Shown here: piece by piece, positions 1 to 5,715 of the stretch | How the letters are laid out: each line of letters starts with the position of its first letter | Numbering within the stretch: position 1 is the first letter of the stretch | Virus record (IMG/VR): IMGVR_UViG_3300025154_000076 | Location: 1-64,000 of that record | DNA length: 64,000 nt | DNA from: a virus | Reading direction: 5' to 3' (one strand) | Notes under the pieces: generated by a model | Databases searched by the model: none | Told to the model about the DNA's origin: nothing | The model's input: the letters and a program-made list of their open reading frames with translations, nothing else | Position numbers and translations under genes: made by a program

Positions 1-105
1 TGGTACGCAGATGCTTGGAGACTTCCAAAAGAGGAAAGAGCAAAATTAAGGTCAAAAACATTTGAGGGGATTGCGAAGGCTATGGCGATGCAGTGGGCTT
101 CCTAG
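1..105 (+). CDS. C-terminal fragment of an unknown cassette protein
   Basis: Frame 1 is open from the window edge and stops with TAG at 103-105, giving 34 residues that end in AKAMAMQWAS. The start lies outside the window and I do not recognise the family. Its stop codon sits 7 bases before the attC-like hairpin at 112-201. That is the arrangement expected of the gene of an integron cassette, whose ORF normally ends at or just before attC. Confidence 0.45.
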   Translation, partial: WYADAWRLPKEERAKLRSKTFEGIAKAMAMQWAS

Positions 106-111
106 TATTGT

Positions 112-201
112 GCCTAACGGTGGGCATAAGAAACGTGGCCTTGTAACCACTTTCGAAATGCGTACCAGCTCATCGGCCATGTTTTTTATGCCGTGTTATA
201 T
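112..201 (+). repeat. attC-like integron recombination site 1
   Basis: The site begins with GCCTAAC (112-118), which fits the R'' consensus RYYYAAC, and ends with GTTATAT (195-201), close to the R' consensus GTTRRRY. Between them, imperfect arms at 123-140 and 175-192 pair over 18 positions with two G-T wobbles around a 34-nt loop. Long imperfect arms with short conserved boxes at the tips are the hallmark of attC sites. It separates the fragment at 1-105 from the methyltransferase gene at 268. The identification rests on structure and position only. Confidence 0.65.
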
Positions 202-267
202 ACTGGCGGATTTATTAAGGCAAGCATTTGATTAATAGTACTGAACAAATTTTTAATATTTTTTAGC

Positions 268-1326
268 GTGGGCATTTTTTTTAAACATATTGGGCTTTTT
301 GAAGGGATTGGCGGTTTTAGTTTAGCCGCTGAATTAATGAATTGGGAAACTACTGCCTGGTGTGAAATAAATCCATTTTGCCAACGAATTTTAAAATATC
401 ATTTTCCTAAATCGATACCTCATGAAGATATTAGAAAAACAGACTTCACTATTTACAGAGGAGCAATTGACATCATTACAGGTGGATTCCCCTGCCAACC
501 ATTTAGCCAGTCCGGAGCGCAAAAAGGAGAAGACGATGAACGATATTTATTTCCAGAAATGTTTAGAGCAATTCGAGAGATTAAAGCCCCGTGGATTGTG
601 GCAGAAAATGTTTATGGAATTACTACACGTAAATTTAGAGAAGTGTTCGAGACTATTTGTTCATCGCTGGAAGCTGAAGGGTACGAAGTTCAACCGGTTA
701 TTATTCCAGCTTCAGCGGTCGGAGCTCCGCACGAACGAGACCGGGTTTGGTTTATTGCCTACAATTCAAACGCAGGGTTTGAAAATATGCGACAAAAATG
801 GGAAAACTCAGTTCATAGATTTGAACCTATTGCCAACTCCAACGGCTCACCAACAGAAAACGAAATACAAGCAAGGTGGAACGAGTTTAACGGCAAAACT
901 ATTACCAACTCCGACAAACTCAATGGTGACTTATCAGGACTTTATTCAAGCGGGATTTCACAGTTCGAAAAGGCCGGAATATTCGAAAATAATATTACCA
1001 ACACCAATGAGTTCAGATTGGAAGGGTTCAAAGCAAAAAAGGAAAGAAAACTCACAATTAACGGAAACTGTTGGAGCGAGTTCCCAACTCAATCCCCTAT
1101 TTGTAGCAGAAATGATGGGATTTCCTTTGGATTGGATGATATTACCTTTTCAAAATGGAGAAATGAAAGCATTAAAGGACTTGGAAACGCAATAGTTCCA
1201 CAAGTGGCAGTGCAGATATTTAAGGCAATTCAAACGGCTGCCTTAGCAGACGAAGCGCGCTGGCAAAAAATATTAAAACTTTGCCCACAAACTTCAATTA
1301 ATGGCACTGAAACCGCTTGTATATAA
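268..1326 (+). CDS. dcm: DNA (cytosine-5) methyltransferase
   Basis: This 352-aa protein transfers a methyl group from SAM to cytosine C5, probably protecting phage DNA from host restriction. Visible motifs are motif I (GLFEGIGGF, residues 9-17), the catalytic loop GGFPCQPFS with Cys76, ENV (113-115), HERDRVWF (155-162) and a C-terminal GLGNAIVPQVA. The central target-recognition region is low in complexity and rich in Asn and Ser, probably because a second ORF (422-1195) uses the same DNA. The start is GTG at 268: an in-frame TGA lies at 229-231 and there is no ATG between. The TAA stop lies inside the R'' box of the next attC-like site. Target sequence unknown. Confidence 0.9.
   Translation: MGIFFKHIGLFEGIGGFSLAAELMNWETTAWCEINPFCQRILKYHFPKSIPHEDIRKTDFTIYRGAIDIITGGFPCQPFSQSGAQKGEDDERYLFPEMFRAIREIKAPWIVAENVYGITTRKFREVFETICSSLEAEGYEVQPVIIPASAVGAPHERDRVWFIAYNSNAGFENMRQKWENSVHRFEPIANSNGSPTENEIQARWNEFNGKTITNSDKLNGDLSGLYSSGISQFEKAGIFENNITNTNEFRLEGFKAKKERKLTINGNCWSEFPTQSPICSRNDGISFGLDDITFSKWRNESIKGLGNAIVPQVAVQIFKAIQTAALADEARWQKILKLCPQTSINGTETACI
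422..1195 (+). CDS. Overlapping LLPTPT...MMGFP family protein in the +1 frame of the methyltransferase
   Basis: This 257-aa ORF lies wholly inside the methyltransferase gene in the +1 frame. It does not read like a chance shadow. It has a basic region (CLEQFERLKPRGLWQKMF), GYGLLPT-like repeats (GFGLLPTIQTQG, LLPTPTAH, LLPTPTNS, LPTPMSS) and a C-terminal LNPLFVAEMMGFPLDW...LPFQNGE block. From memory, proteins with exactly this layout are common beside cytosine methyltransferases in Bacteroidota phages and prophages. Each LPTPT repeat falls opposite an Asn/Ser-rich repeat (IANSNGS, ITNSDKL, ITNTNEF) of the methylase frame. ATG start at 422. Function unknown; a role in DNA modification is inferred from the pairing. 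Confidence 0.6.
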   Translation: MKILEKQTSLFTEEQLTSLQVDSPANHLASPERKKEKTMNDIYFQKCLEQFERLKPRGLWQKMFMELLHVNLEKCSRLFVHRWKLKGTKFNRLLFQLQRSELRTNETGFGLLPTIQTQGLKICDKNGKTQFIDLNLLPTPTAHQQKTKYKQGGTSLTAKLLPTPTNSMVTYQDFIQAGFHSSKRPEYSKIILPTPMSSDWKGSKQKRKENSQLTETVGASSQLNPLFVAEMMGFPLDWMILPFQNGEMKALKDLETQ

Positions 1327-1416
1327 CGTTTTGCGTATAAGAGATGTGGCACTTATACGAATGTTTAAATCAAGGCACAAAGCCCAATGTGCCATATCTT
1401 TTATACGCTGTTATGT
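1321..1416 (+). repeat. attC-like integron recombination site 2
   Basis: R''-like ATATAAC (1321-1327) and R'-like GTTATGT (1410-1416) bracket imperfect 19-nt arms at 1333-1351 and 1390-1408, which pair with two G-T wobbles around a 38-nt loop. Its size and layout match site 1 at 112-201, but the arm and loop sequences differ, as is usual for attC sites. The methyltransferase stop codon (1324-1326) lies inside R''. The two sites together define the 202-1416 segment as one gene cassette. Confidence 0.7.
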
Positions 1417-1457
1417 GCTGGGCGGTTTATCAGCACTAAATTTAATTTAAAAACAAA

Positions 1458-1673
1458 ATGATTATTACAGTAAAAATGAAAGACGGTGAAAGACAAAAGC
1501 CGATTGTAACTATTGACACAGAAACTTGCTTATATCCATACGCAATTATAGAAGCATTGGAATTAGCTTTAAGACTTGATGGCTATGATGAAAGTACAAT
1601 TAAGCAAGTTTTTAATCGCCAAAACGATGCAAAGTGTGAACCTGAACCGTCTGCTGATTTAGCACGGTCGTAG
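1458..1673 (+). CDS. Small cassette protein, unknown
   Basis: A 71-aa protein starting at ATG 1458, 41 bases after the attC-like site. Its N-terminus (MIITVKMKDGE) looks like a beta strand followed by a helical segment (AIIEALELALRLDGYDE). I recognise no family. The TAG stop is followed within 7 bases by another short hairpin (1679-1712), so the gene fits a one-ORF cassette. The downstream antisense ORFs in this stretch are shadows. Confidence 0.55.
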   Translation: MIITVKMKDGERQKPIVTIDTETCLYPYAIIEALELALRLDGYDESTIKQVFNRQNDAKCEPEPSADLARS

Positions 1674-1678
1674 CCTTG

Positions 1679-1712
1679 CACATAACGACTACGTGTATGT
1701 TGTCGTTGCGTG
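1679..1712 (+). repeat. Short attC-like hairpin, degenerate
   Basis: The arms at 1679-1689 and 1702-1712 pair at 9 of 11 positions around a 12-nt loop. The left arm contains ACATAAC, which fits an R'' box. The right box (GTTGCGT) departs from the R' consensus and the site is much shorter than the two upstream. It lies directly after a cassette-like ORF, as an attC would. It could be a decayed or minimal attC, or only a hairpin. Confidence 0.3.
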
Positions 1713-1749
1713 ATTGAAACAAAAATGTTAAATATAAAAATACAGTAAA

Positions 1750-1974
1750 ATGAAAAAACAAAACTTGGATAACCCACAGGAGCAGCAATGCAATATACAC
1801 GATGTTAGGCTTTCGTTGCCTGACATTAGGAACAAACTGTCTCCAATAAAAAACTTGATAGCAATGCTTGAAAATGGACTAATGAAAGGTACAATAGAAG
1901 TACACCCTTATATACAAAAGGAAATTGAGCAATGTAAAAAAAGCATTGCGTATTTGTCGGGCAATGAAGCCTAA
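1750..1974 (+). CDS. Small cassette-like protein, unknown
   Basis: A 74-aa protein from ATG 1750. It is mostly predicted helix with a lysine-rich start (MKKQNLDNPQEQ) and the segment IRNKLSPIKNLIAMLENGL. The block LPDIRNKLSPIKNLIAMLE loosely resembles the dimerisation helix of sensor kinases, but at this length no function can be assigned. It ends one base before the repeated element at 1976-2013. It is the last ORF before the phage genes proper. Confidence 0.5.
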   Translation: MKKQNLDNPQEQQCNIHDVRLSLPDIRNKLSPIKNLIAMLENGLMKGTIEVHPYIQKEIEQCKKSIAYLSGNEA

Positions 1975-1975
1975 C

Positions 1976-2013
1976 TCGTTTATAATGTCAATTCAAAAAA
2001 TTGAACCATATGC
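1976..2013 (+). repeat. 38-bp element, copy A (second copy at 55052-55089)
   Basis: The element reads TAACT, three variable bases, then TTATAATGTCA, two variable bases, TCAAAAAATTG, one variable base and ACCA. It matches the copy near 55052 at about 32 of 38 positions. Both copies start just after the stop codon of a small ORF. TAAC and the following GTTA-like bases can form a tiny hairpin. It may be a recombination scar, a promoter (it contains TATAAT) or a cassette end. I cannot tell which. Confidence 0.5.
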
Positions 2014-2243
2014 AACTAACTAAAAGAGAACAAGATATACTCAACAGAATAGAACAATTAATATTTAAAGGTGAGTTAACTAATGCCTTTTTAGTTCAAA
2101 ATATTGAACTAAGCGGAAGATATTTAAACCTTAAAACAAGATCAGATTATGCCAATGAAAATAACAAAAGCTACAATGGTGTAAAAAATTGTCGTAAAAA
2201 TATACGCTTGTTCAATGTAAATTTTATAATAGATAACGAATAA
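2010..2243 (+). CDS. Small protein, unknown
   Basis: A 77-aa protein. I start it at ATG 2010 (MQLTKREQDILNRIEQ) rather than the in-frame TTG at 2001, because the TTG lies inside the repeated element. The N-terminal LTKREQDILNRIEQL helix resembles the opening of some winged-helix or LuxR-type helices, but no full domain is visible. It precedes a run of short plus-strand genes that includes groES. Confidence 0.5.
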   Translation: MQLTKREQDILNRIEQLIFKGELTNAFLVQNIELSGRYLNLKTRSDYANENNKSYNGVKNCRKNIRLFNVNFIIDNE

Positions 2244-2253
2244 CCTAAAAATC

Positions 2254-2433
2254 ATGAAAGAATCACTCCAAAGAAGGGTTGCACAAAAGCAACAACAAAT
2301 AGCCATTGACATGAAAAAAGCAACTAAACATGCTGTACAAAACAATGTAGAAGGATTTATTAAATTTGCTCTACAAGTGAATGACTTAAACTATGAAAAA
2401 AAAGTATTGGAAGAAATTATTATTAATCTTTAA
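2254..2433 (+). CDS. Small helical protein, unknown
   Basis: A 59-aa ORF (MKESLQRRVAQKQQQIAID... to ...VLEEIIINL). It starts at ATG 2254, 10 bases after the previous stop, and ends 10 bases before the groES start. It is glutamine- and lysine-rich and entirely helical in appearance. The tight spacing on both sides supports it as a real gene in a small operon. No function recognised. Confidence 0.5.
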   Translation: MKESLQRRVAQKQQQIAIDMKKATKHAVQNNVEGFIKFALQVNDLNYEKKVLEEIIINL

Positions 2434-2443
2434 ATTTAAAATT

Positions 2444-2728
2444 ATGAATGAATATGTAGTATTGGACAATATCGCTGTTAGGGTGATAAAAAAAGAAGAA
2501 AAGAAAACACCAGGGGGAATTATCATCCCTGAAACAGTGAATGACAAAGACCCCATACGTGGGGAGGTGGTAATGGTAGGAAAAGGAAGGATGGGTGAAA
2601 AAATGCAGGTTAATGTAGGGGATATAATCCTTTTTAACAGGCATATTGGTACAAAAATTAAAACTGATGCAGGTGAAGAACTTATTATCATGCGACAATC
2701 AGAAATCACTTTTGGAATGAAAAAATAA
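2444..2728 (+). CDS. groES: GroES-type co-chaperonin
   Basis: A 94-aa protein, the usual length for a GroES subunit, forming the lid of the GroEL folding chamber. The start at ATG 2444 (MNEYVVLDNIAVRVIKKEEKKT) fits the family; an upstream in-frame ATG at 2393 overlaps the previous gene and adds 17 unrelated residues. Visible features are the mobile-loop region KKTPGGIIIPET (about residues 19-30), the RGEVVMVGKGRMG strand and the VGDIILFNRHIGTKI core. Phage co-chaperonins such as T4 gp31 replace host GroES to fold the capsid protein; that role here is inference. A second, tandem GroES-fold protein lies at 47514-48242. Confidence 0.88.
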   Translation: MNEYVVLDNIAVRVIKKEEKKTPGGIIIPETVNDKDPIRGEVVMVGKGRMGEKMQVNVGDIILFNRHIGTKIKTDAGEELIIMRQSEITFGMKK

Positions 2729-2742
2729 AAAATAATATTAAC

Positions 2743-2949
2743 ATGGACACAAGAGAACTATATCAGCTACTATCAAACAAAACTCTTATCGCTATTGAAA
2801 GAGATTTGGAAATAATTGAAATCTTTGCTGTGAATAAAGGGTCAAAAAAAGAGGTGAAAAAACAACTCAACTATTTGCGATCCGAAATAATTCGAGGTAC
2901 AAAAAAGGTATCTCTTATAGAAGAAACACTTCAAAAAATGGCACAATGA
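2743..2949 (+). CDS. Small helical protein, unknown
   Basis: A 68-aa protein (MDTRELYQLLSNKTLIAIERD...), charged and helical, starting 14 bases after groES. Its TGA stop overlaps the ATG of the next gene in an ATGA arrangement, which suggests translational coupling. Its coding sequence holds a one-mismatch copy of the dispersed AATAANGGGTT word near 2834. No family recognised. Confidence 0.55.
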   Translation: MDTRELYQLLSNKTLIAIERDLEIIEIFAVNKGSKKEVKKQLNYLRSEIIRGTKKVSLIEETLQKMAQ

Positions 2950-3182
2950 GTTATTTTTTTACTGAAAAATCAATTATGGAGGAAGGTACAACCATCCTTT
3001 ATGATAACACCACCTACAAAGAGATAGGAAGGATTAACCCATTATTGCATGATAATTTCACTGCAATAATTACTACAGGAAGAAAAAAGGGAAAACAATT
3101 TCATTCCCGGTTTAAATCCATTTGTGAAGGATGGATAGCATCTCATTTTTACCATAAAAAAAAGAAATCATATGCTTACTAA
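2946..3182 (+). CDS. Small basic protein, unknown
   Basis: A 78-aa protein whose start overlaps the previous gene's stop by 4 bases. The middle looks like a beta-rich fold (GTTILYDNTTYKEIGRI) and the C-terminus is basic (HFYHKKKKSYAY). It carries the first exact copy of the dispersed word (3036-3046). Its last 11 bases overlap the next small membrane gene. Function unknown. Confidence 0.55.
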   Translation: MSYFFTEKSIMEEGTTILYDNTTYKEIGRINPLLHDNFTAIITTGRKKGKQFHSRFKSICEGWIASHFYHKKKKSYAY

Positions 3183-3348
3183 TATTTTAATAACTATATT
3201 TTTGGTTTGGGCAGGACTAAGCGCAACCTTAGTAAACAGCAAAACATCATACATTAAATTGTGGACTGTATTTTTTCCGGTAGGACTATTGTTATTTTTT
3301 ATTGTGGCATTGGATGAAGGGTTGAAATTAATTAAGAAGATTTTTTAA
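3172..3348 (+). CDS. Small two-helix membrane protein
   Basis: A 58-aa ORF starting at ATG 3172 inside the end of the previous gene. It has two hydrophobic stretches, ILITIFLVWAGLSATL (about residues 5-20) and LWTVFFPVGLLLFFIVAL (about 30-47), ending in a basic tail (KLIKKIF). It is the last gene of the plus-strand block: its TAA stop at 3346-3348 overlaps a copy of the dispersed word, and a terminator follows. It could be a holin-like or superinfection-related protein. That is a guess from size and topology. Confidence 0.5.
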   Translation: MLTNILITIFLVWAGLSATLVNSKTSYIKLWTVFFPVGLLLFFIVALDEGLKLIKKIF

Positions 3349-3358
3349 CCCCTTATTC

Positions 3359-3408
3359 CCAAAACAAAAAACAGCTATCAGTTAATTGGTAGCTGTTTTT
3401 GTTTTAGG
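3359..3408. terminator. Bidirectional intrinsic terminator
   Basis: A 10-bp stem (3371-3380 with 3387-3396, one G-T wobble) has a 6-nt loop. It is flanked by an A-rich run on the left and a T-rich run on the right, so it can stop transcription in both directions. It lies between the converging plus-strand genes ending at 3348 and minus-strand genes ending at 3404. Confidence 0.8.
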
Positions 3409-3928
3409 TAAGTTCTAAAATTAGTTTTTCTCTCAAGCGGTATATTTCCATCCAATCACATTTCCCTCCAAGGTCTTTTATCTTATTAGCATAGTTAAGT
3501 CGCTTTTCTATTGTTCCTAAGTCCATGAGATTGTGTTCTTCGGGGGTGAGCAGGATTATGTTTTGTTTTACGAGCCTGTAGAGGGGATAACTTTTCTTAT
3601 TTAGTACATGAGCAAACAAATTTGGGAAATAAGGGGTTCCTGCATATTGGTCTAAAGATATTCCTGTCAAAAAAGATTTATGAACCCTTTCTTTCCATAT
3701 CTCATTGAACATTGCCAATTCTCCTGTAGGTTTTTTAATCTTTGTTTTAACCTTTCCTGTTTTAAGCCTAAAAACATTTGAACAATATTCACATAAACCG
3801 GATGAAAACAAATACCTTGGCCTACCACATCCATATCCCTCTGCCTTGCCGAACCCCTTACATATTTTTTCTTTGCGTTGGATCATATTTTTTGTATGTA
3901 GTGAATTAAATTTTGTTTTAATTTCCAT
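3404..3928 (-). CDS. Zinc-binding HNH-like nuclease, NinG-like
   Basis: I start this 174-aa protein at the ATG ending at 3928 (MEIKTKFNSL). The longer in-frame extension runs into the exonuclease gene and has no other support. The N-terminal half has a zinc-ribbon pattern, with CKGFGKAEGYGCGRP followed by GLCEYC. The C-terminal half (AHVLNKKSYPLYR...NIILLTPEEHNLMD) fits an HNH fold, with His, Asn and His at the expected points. Phage NinG/Rap proteins of this type act on branched recombination intermediates. Its place next to exonuclease, annealing and resolvase genes agrees. The exact family is inferred. Confidence 0.6.
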   Translation of the reverse strand: MEIKTKFNSLHTKNMIQRKEKICKGFGKAEGYGCGRPRYLFSSGLCEYCSNVFRLKTGKVKTKIKKPTGELAMFNEIWKERVHKSFLTGISLDQYAGTPYFPNLFAHVLNKKSYPLYRLVKQNIILLTPEEHNLMDLGTIEKRLNYANKIKDLGGKCDWMEIYRLREKLILELT

Positions 3929-3956
3929 TATTTTAAGTTTTAAATGTTTGACTACG

Positions 3957-5309
3957 TTAATATTCTTTTGGCAATTGCTCAATAATTTTCTTAATAAGAT
4001 CTTCATTAGGCTGAAAATCTTTCTTAATACTTACATTAGCTGCCCTGGTTTTAGATGTAGAACGAGGAAATTTATAGGTTACCTTTCCCATGTTATCTGG
4101 TAGTTCAAGTTCATCCCATCTGCCATCAGATGCTTTTTTTATGAACAGATTTAATATCTCTGTTCTTTTTTCATCCAACACCTTGATATAGTTTCTGAAT
4201 ATTTCATCTTGTTTGGCCAATACCAATTCATCAGGGGTTGCCAATATCTTATTTTCAGGAGTTTCTTTCTCCATGAATTTTTCAGATACATAAGCAGGAT
4301 AATTCACCTCTTTGTTTCCCAAAGGTTCACATTCATTTATCACCTGTTGCGCTCTTTCGGCTGTTTCGAAATCCATTATCTTTTCTGCTTCGTTTCTCAC
4401 CGCAATAGCTTGTCTTGCCCATCTCACTTTTTCCATGAACCCATTACCTTGCTTTAACATAAACTGGATAAAGGGTTCATTACGTTCAAATTTATTCACC
4501 TGGAAGATATTGGATCCTATTTTTACAGGTATTTCTGCATAGTCTGATTCTGATACAAGCATTTGAAGTTGGACTTGTGCTTGGTAACTTTTTGGTAAGA
4601 TAAAATTTCCTGAATTGTAGGATTTAAAAAATATATCACAAATAGTATAATCAGCTCCATAGTCTGTTCCATTATTTCTTGCTACATCGGTGGACATTGT
4701 TTTAGCCTCTACAGGGAACCCATTACTTTGTTCTCCTGTTATCAAATTAACACTTCCTTTTCTTGCCCAAAAATCCAATGAAACAAAGAAATTACGATAA
4801 TCCGGATTAACTAAATATCCTTTTACTTCATCTGCCCTTCTGAAAAGAATATCATTCTTTTGTTTTTCCCTATATGATTTGACCCATATCTCATAATCTT
4901 TAATATTAAATTGATCCACTATTTTTGAATATTCCAATACCGGATCATTTCTTAATGCAAGATCAAGTTTTTTTGATATTTCAATATATCCTTCAGGTGT
5001 ATTATCCCAACATTCCCAAAGTTCTTTTACATCATTCTCACCCCTTCTTCCAAAAAACATAGCTGCATTGTCATAACTCTTGTCAATTGCTTTTTCACCT
5101 ATCTTTTGGTCAAATTTCTGTAAGCAAACATCATATTTCCATGTAAGGTAAAGTATTGTGCCTATCTCTGATGCCCCTATACCTCCATCATAGGCTTTTT
5201 GTCCATAAGGAGCTGCCTGATCATCTGTTAGTCCTAAGGTTCTAAATAAGAACCAATCATCACTGTGTGTGGGGATGTTGTAGTTTAAAAGTTTTTTAAA
5301 TATGTCCAT
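3957..5309 (-). CDS. YqaJ-type viral recombinase/exonuclease
   Basis: A 450-aa member of the lambda-exonuclease/YqaJ branch of PD-(D/E)XK nucleases, which resect double-stranded DNA ends for single-strand annealing. Visible motifs are GIGASEIG (residues 43-50), FFGRRGENDVKELWECW (85-101), LDFWARKGSVNLITG followed by PVEAKT (the D...ExK active site), and a later YQAQVQLQML helix. The C-terminal third (GKVTYKFPRSTSKTRAAN) is a family-typical tail. It is separated by 7 bases from the 132-aa gene upstream, and the annealing protein gene follows that one upstream. The trio forms a typical phage recombination module. Confidence 0.82.
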   Translation of the reverse strand: MDIFKKLLNYNIPTHSDDWFLFRTLGLTDDQAAPYGQKAYDGGIGASEIGTILYLTWKYDVCLQKFDQKIGEKAIDKSYDNAAMFFGRRGENDVKELWECWDNTPEGYIEISKKLDLALRNDPVLEYSKIVDQFNIKDYEIWVKSYREKQKNDILFRRADEVKGYLVNPDYRNFFVSLDFWARKGSVNLITGEQSNGFPVEAKTMSTDVARNNGTDYGADYTICDIFFKSYNSGNFILPKSYQAQVQLQMLVSESDYAEIPVKIGSNIFQVNKFERNEPFIQFMLKQGNGFMEKVRWARQAIAVRNEAEKIMDFETAERAQQVINECEPLGNKEVNYPAYVSEKFMEKETPENKILATPDELVLAKQDEIFRNYIKVLDEKRTEILNLFIKKASDGRWDELELPDNMGKVTYKFPRSTSKTRAANVSIKKDFQPNEDLIKKIIEQLPKEY

Positions 5310-5316
5310 GTTTTTT

Positions 5317-5715
5317 TTAACCTTTTACTTGTTCCAATACATCACCAGGCTTTACCTCTTTTTCATGTAATTCTATTAACTTATCCATATTATAGAACCC
5401 ATTATCTTTGCATCGTTCCTTTTCTTCCATCACAAGATTATACCAATGAAGCCAATTAAGGTGTTTTACATCCCTTTCTACATATCTTTTAAAAGCAGAT
5501 AGGTCTGCATTGCGTTTAGCCTTGTAATCATAGGACATCTTACAAAATTGAACCCACTTTTCAGATAGTTTTTCAATCTCTATCTTAAAACCTATAGTAA
5601 ATTCAATCTTATCCCCATTAACGATTAAATAATTATATTTTAACCCTTCATATTGGCCAATCAAATTATTTAATCGTTTAGCAGATTTTTTTTCTAAAAT
5701 AATCTGATGGTTCAT
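5317..5715 (-). CDS. Conserved-looking small protein between exonuclease and annealing genes
   Basis: A 132-aa protein, mostly charged helices after a short beta-rich start (YNYLIVNGDKIEFTIGFKIEI). It overlaps the annealing-protein gene by 4 bases (ATGA) and ends 7 bases before the exonuclease gene. It is therefore probably co-translated with both and may help the recombination pair. No family recognised. Confidence 0.6.
   Translation of the reverse strand: MNHQIILEKKSAKRLNNLIGQYEGLKYNYLIVNGDKIEFTIGFKIEIEKLSEKWVQFCKMSYDYKAKRNADLSAFKRYVERDVKHLNWLHWYNLVMEEKERCKDNGFYNMDKLIELHEKEVKPGDVLEQVKG

Noticed and set aside
1583-1800. Minus-strand ORFs over the second cassette
   Set aside because: They overlap plus-strand cassette genes and the hairpin, and their hydrophobic, Phe-rich sequence comes from AT-rich antisense reading.
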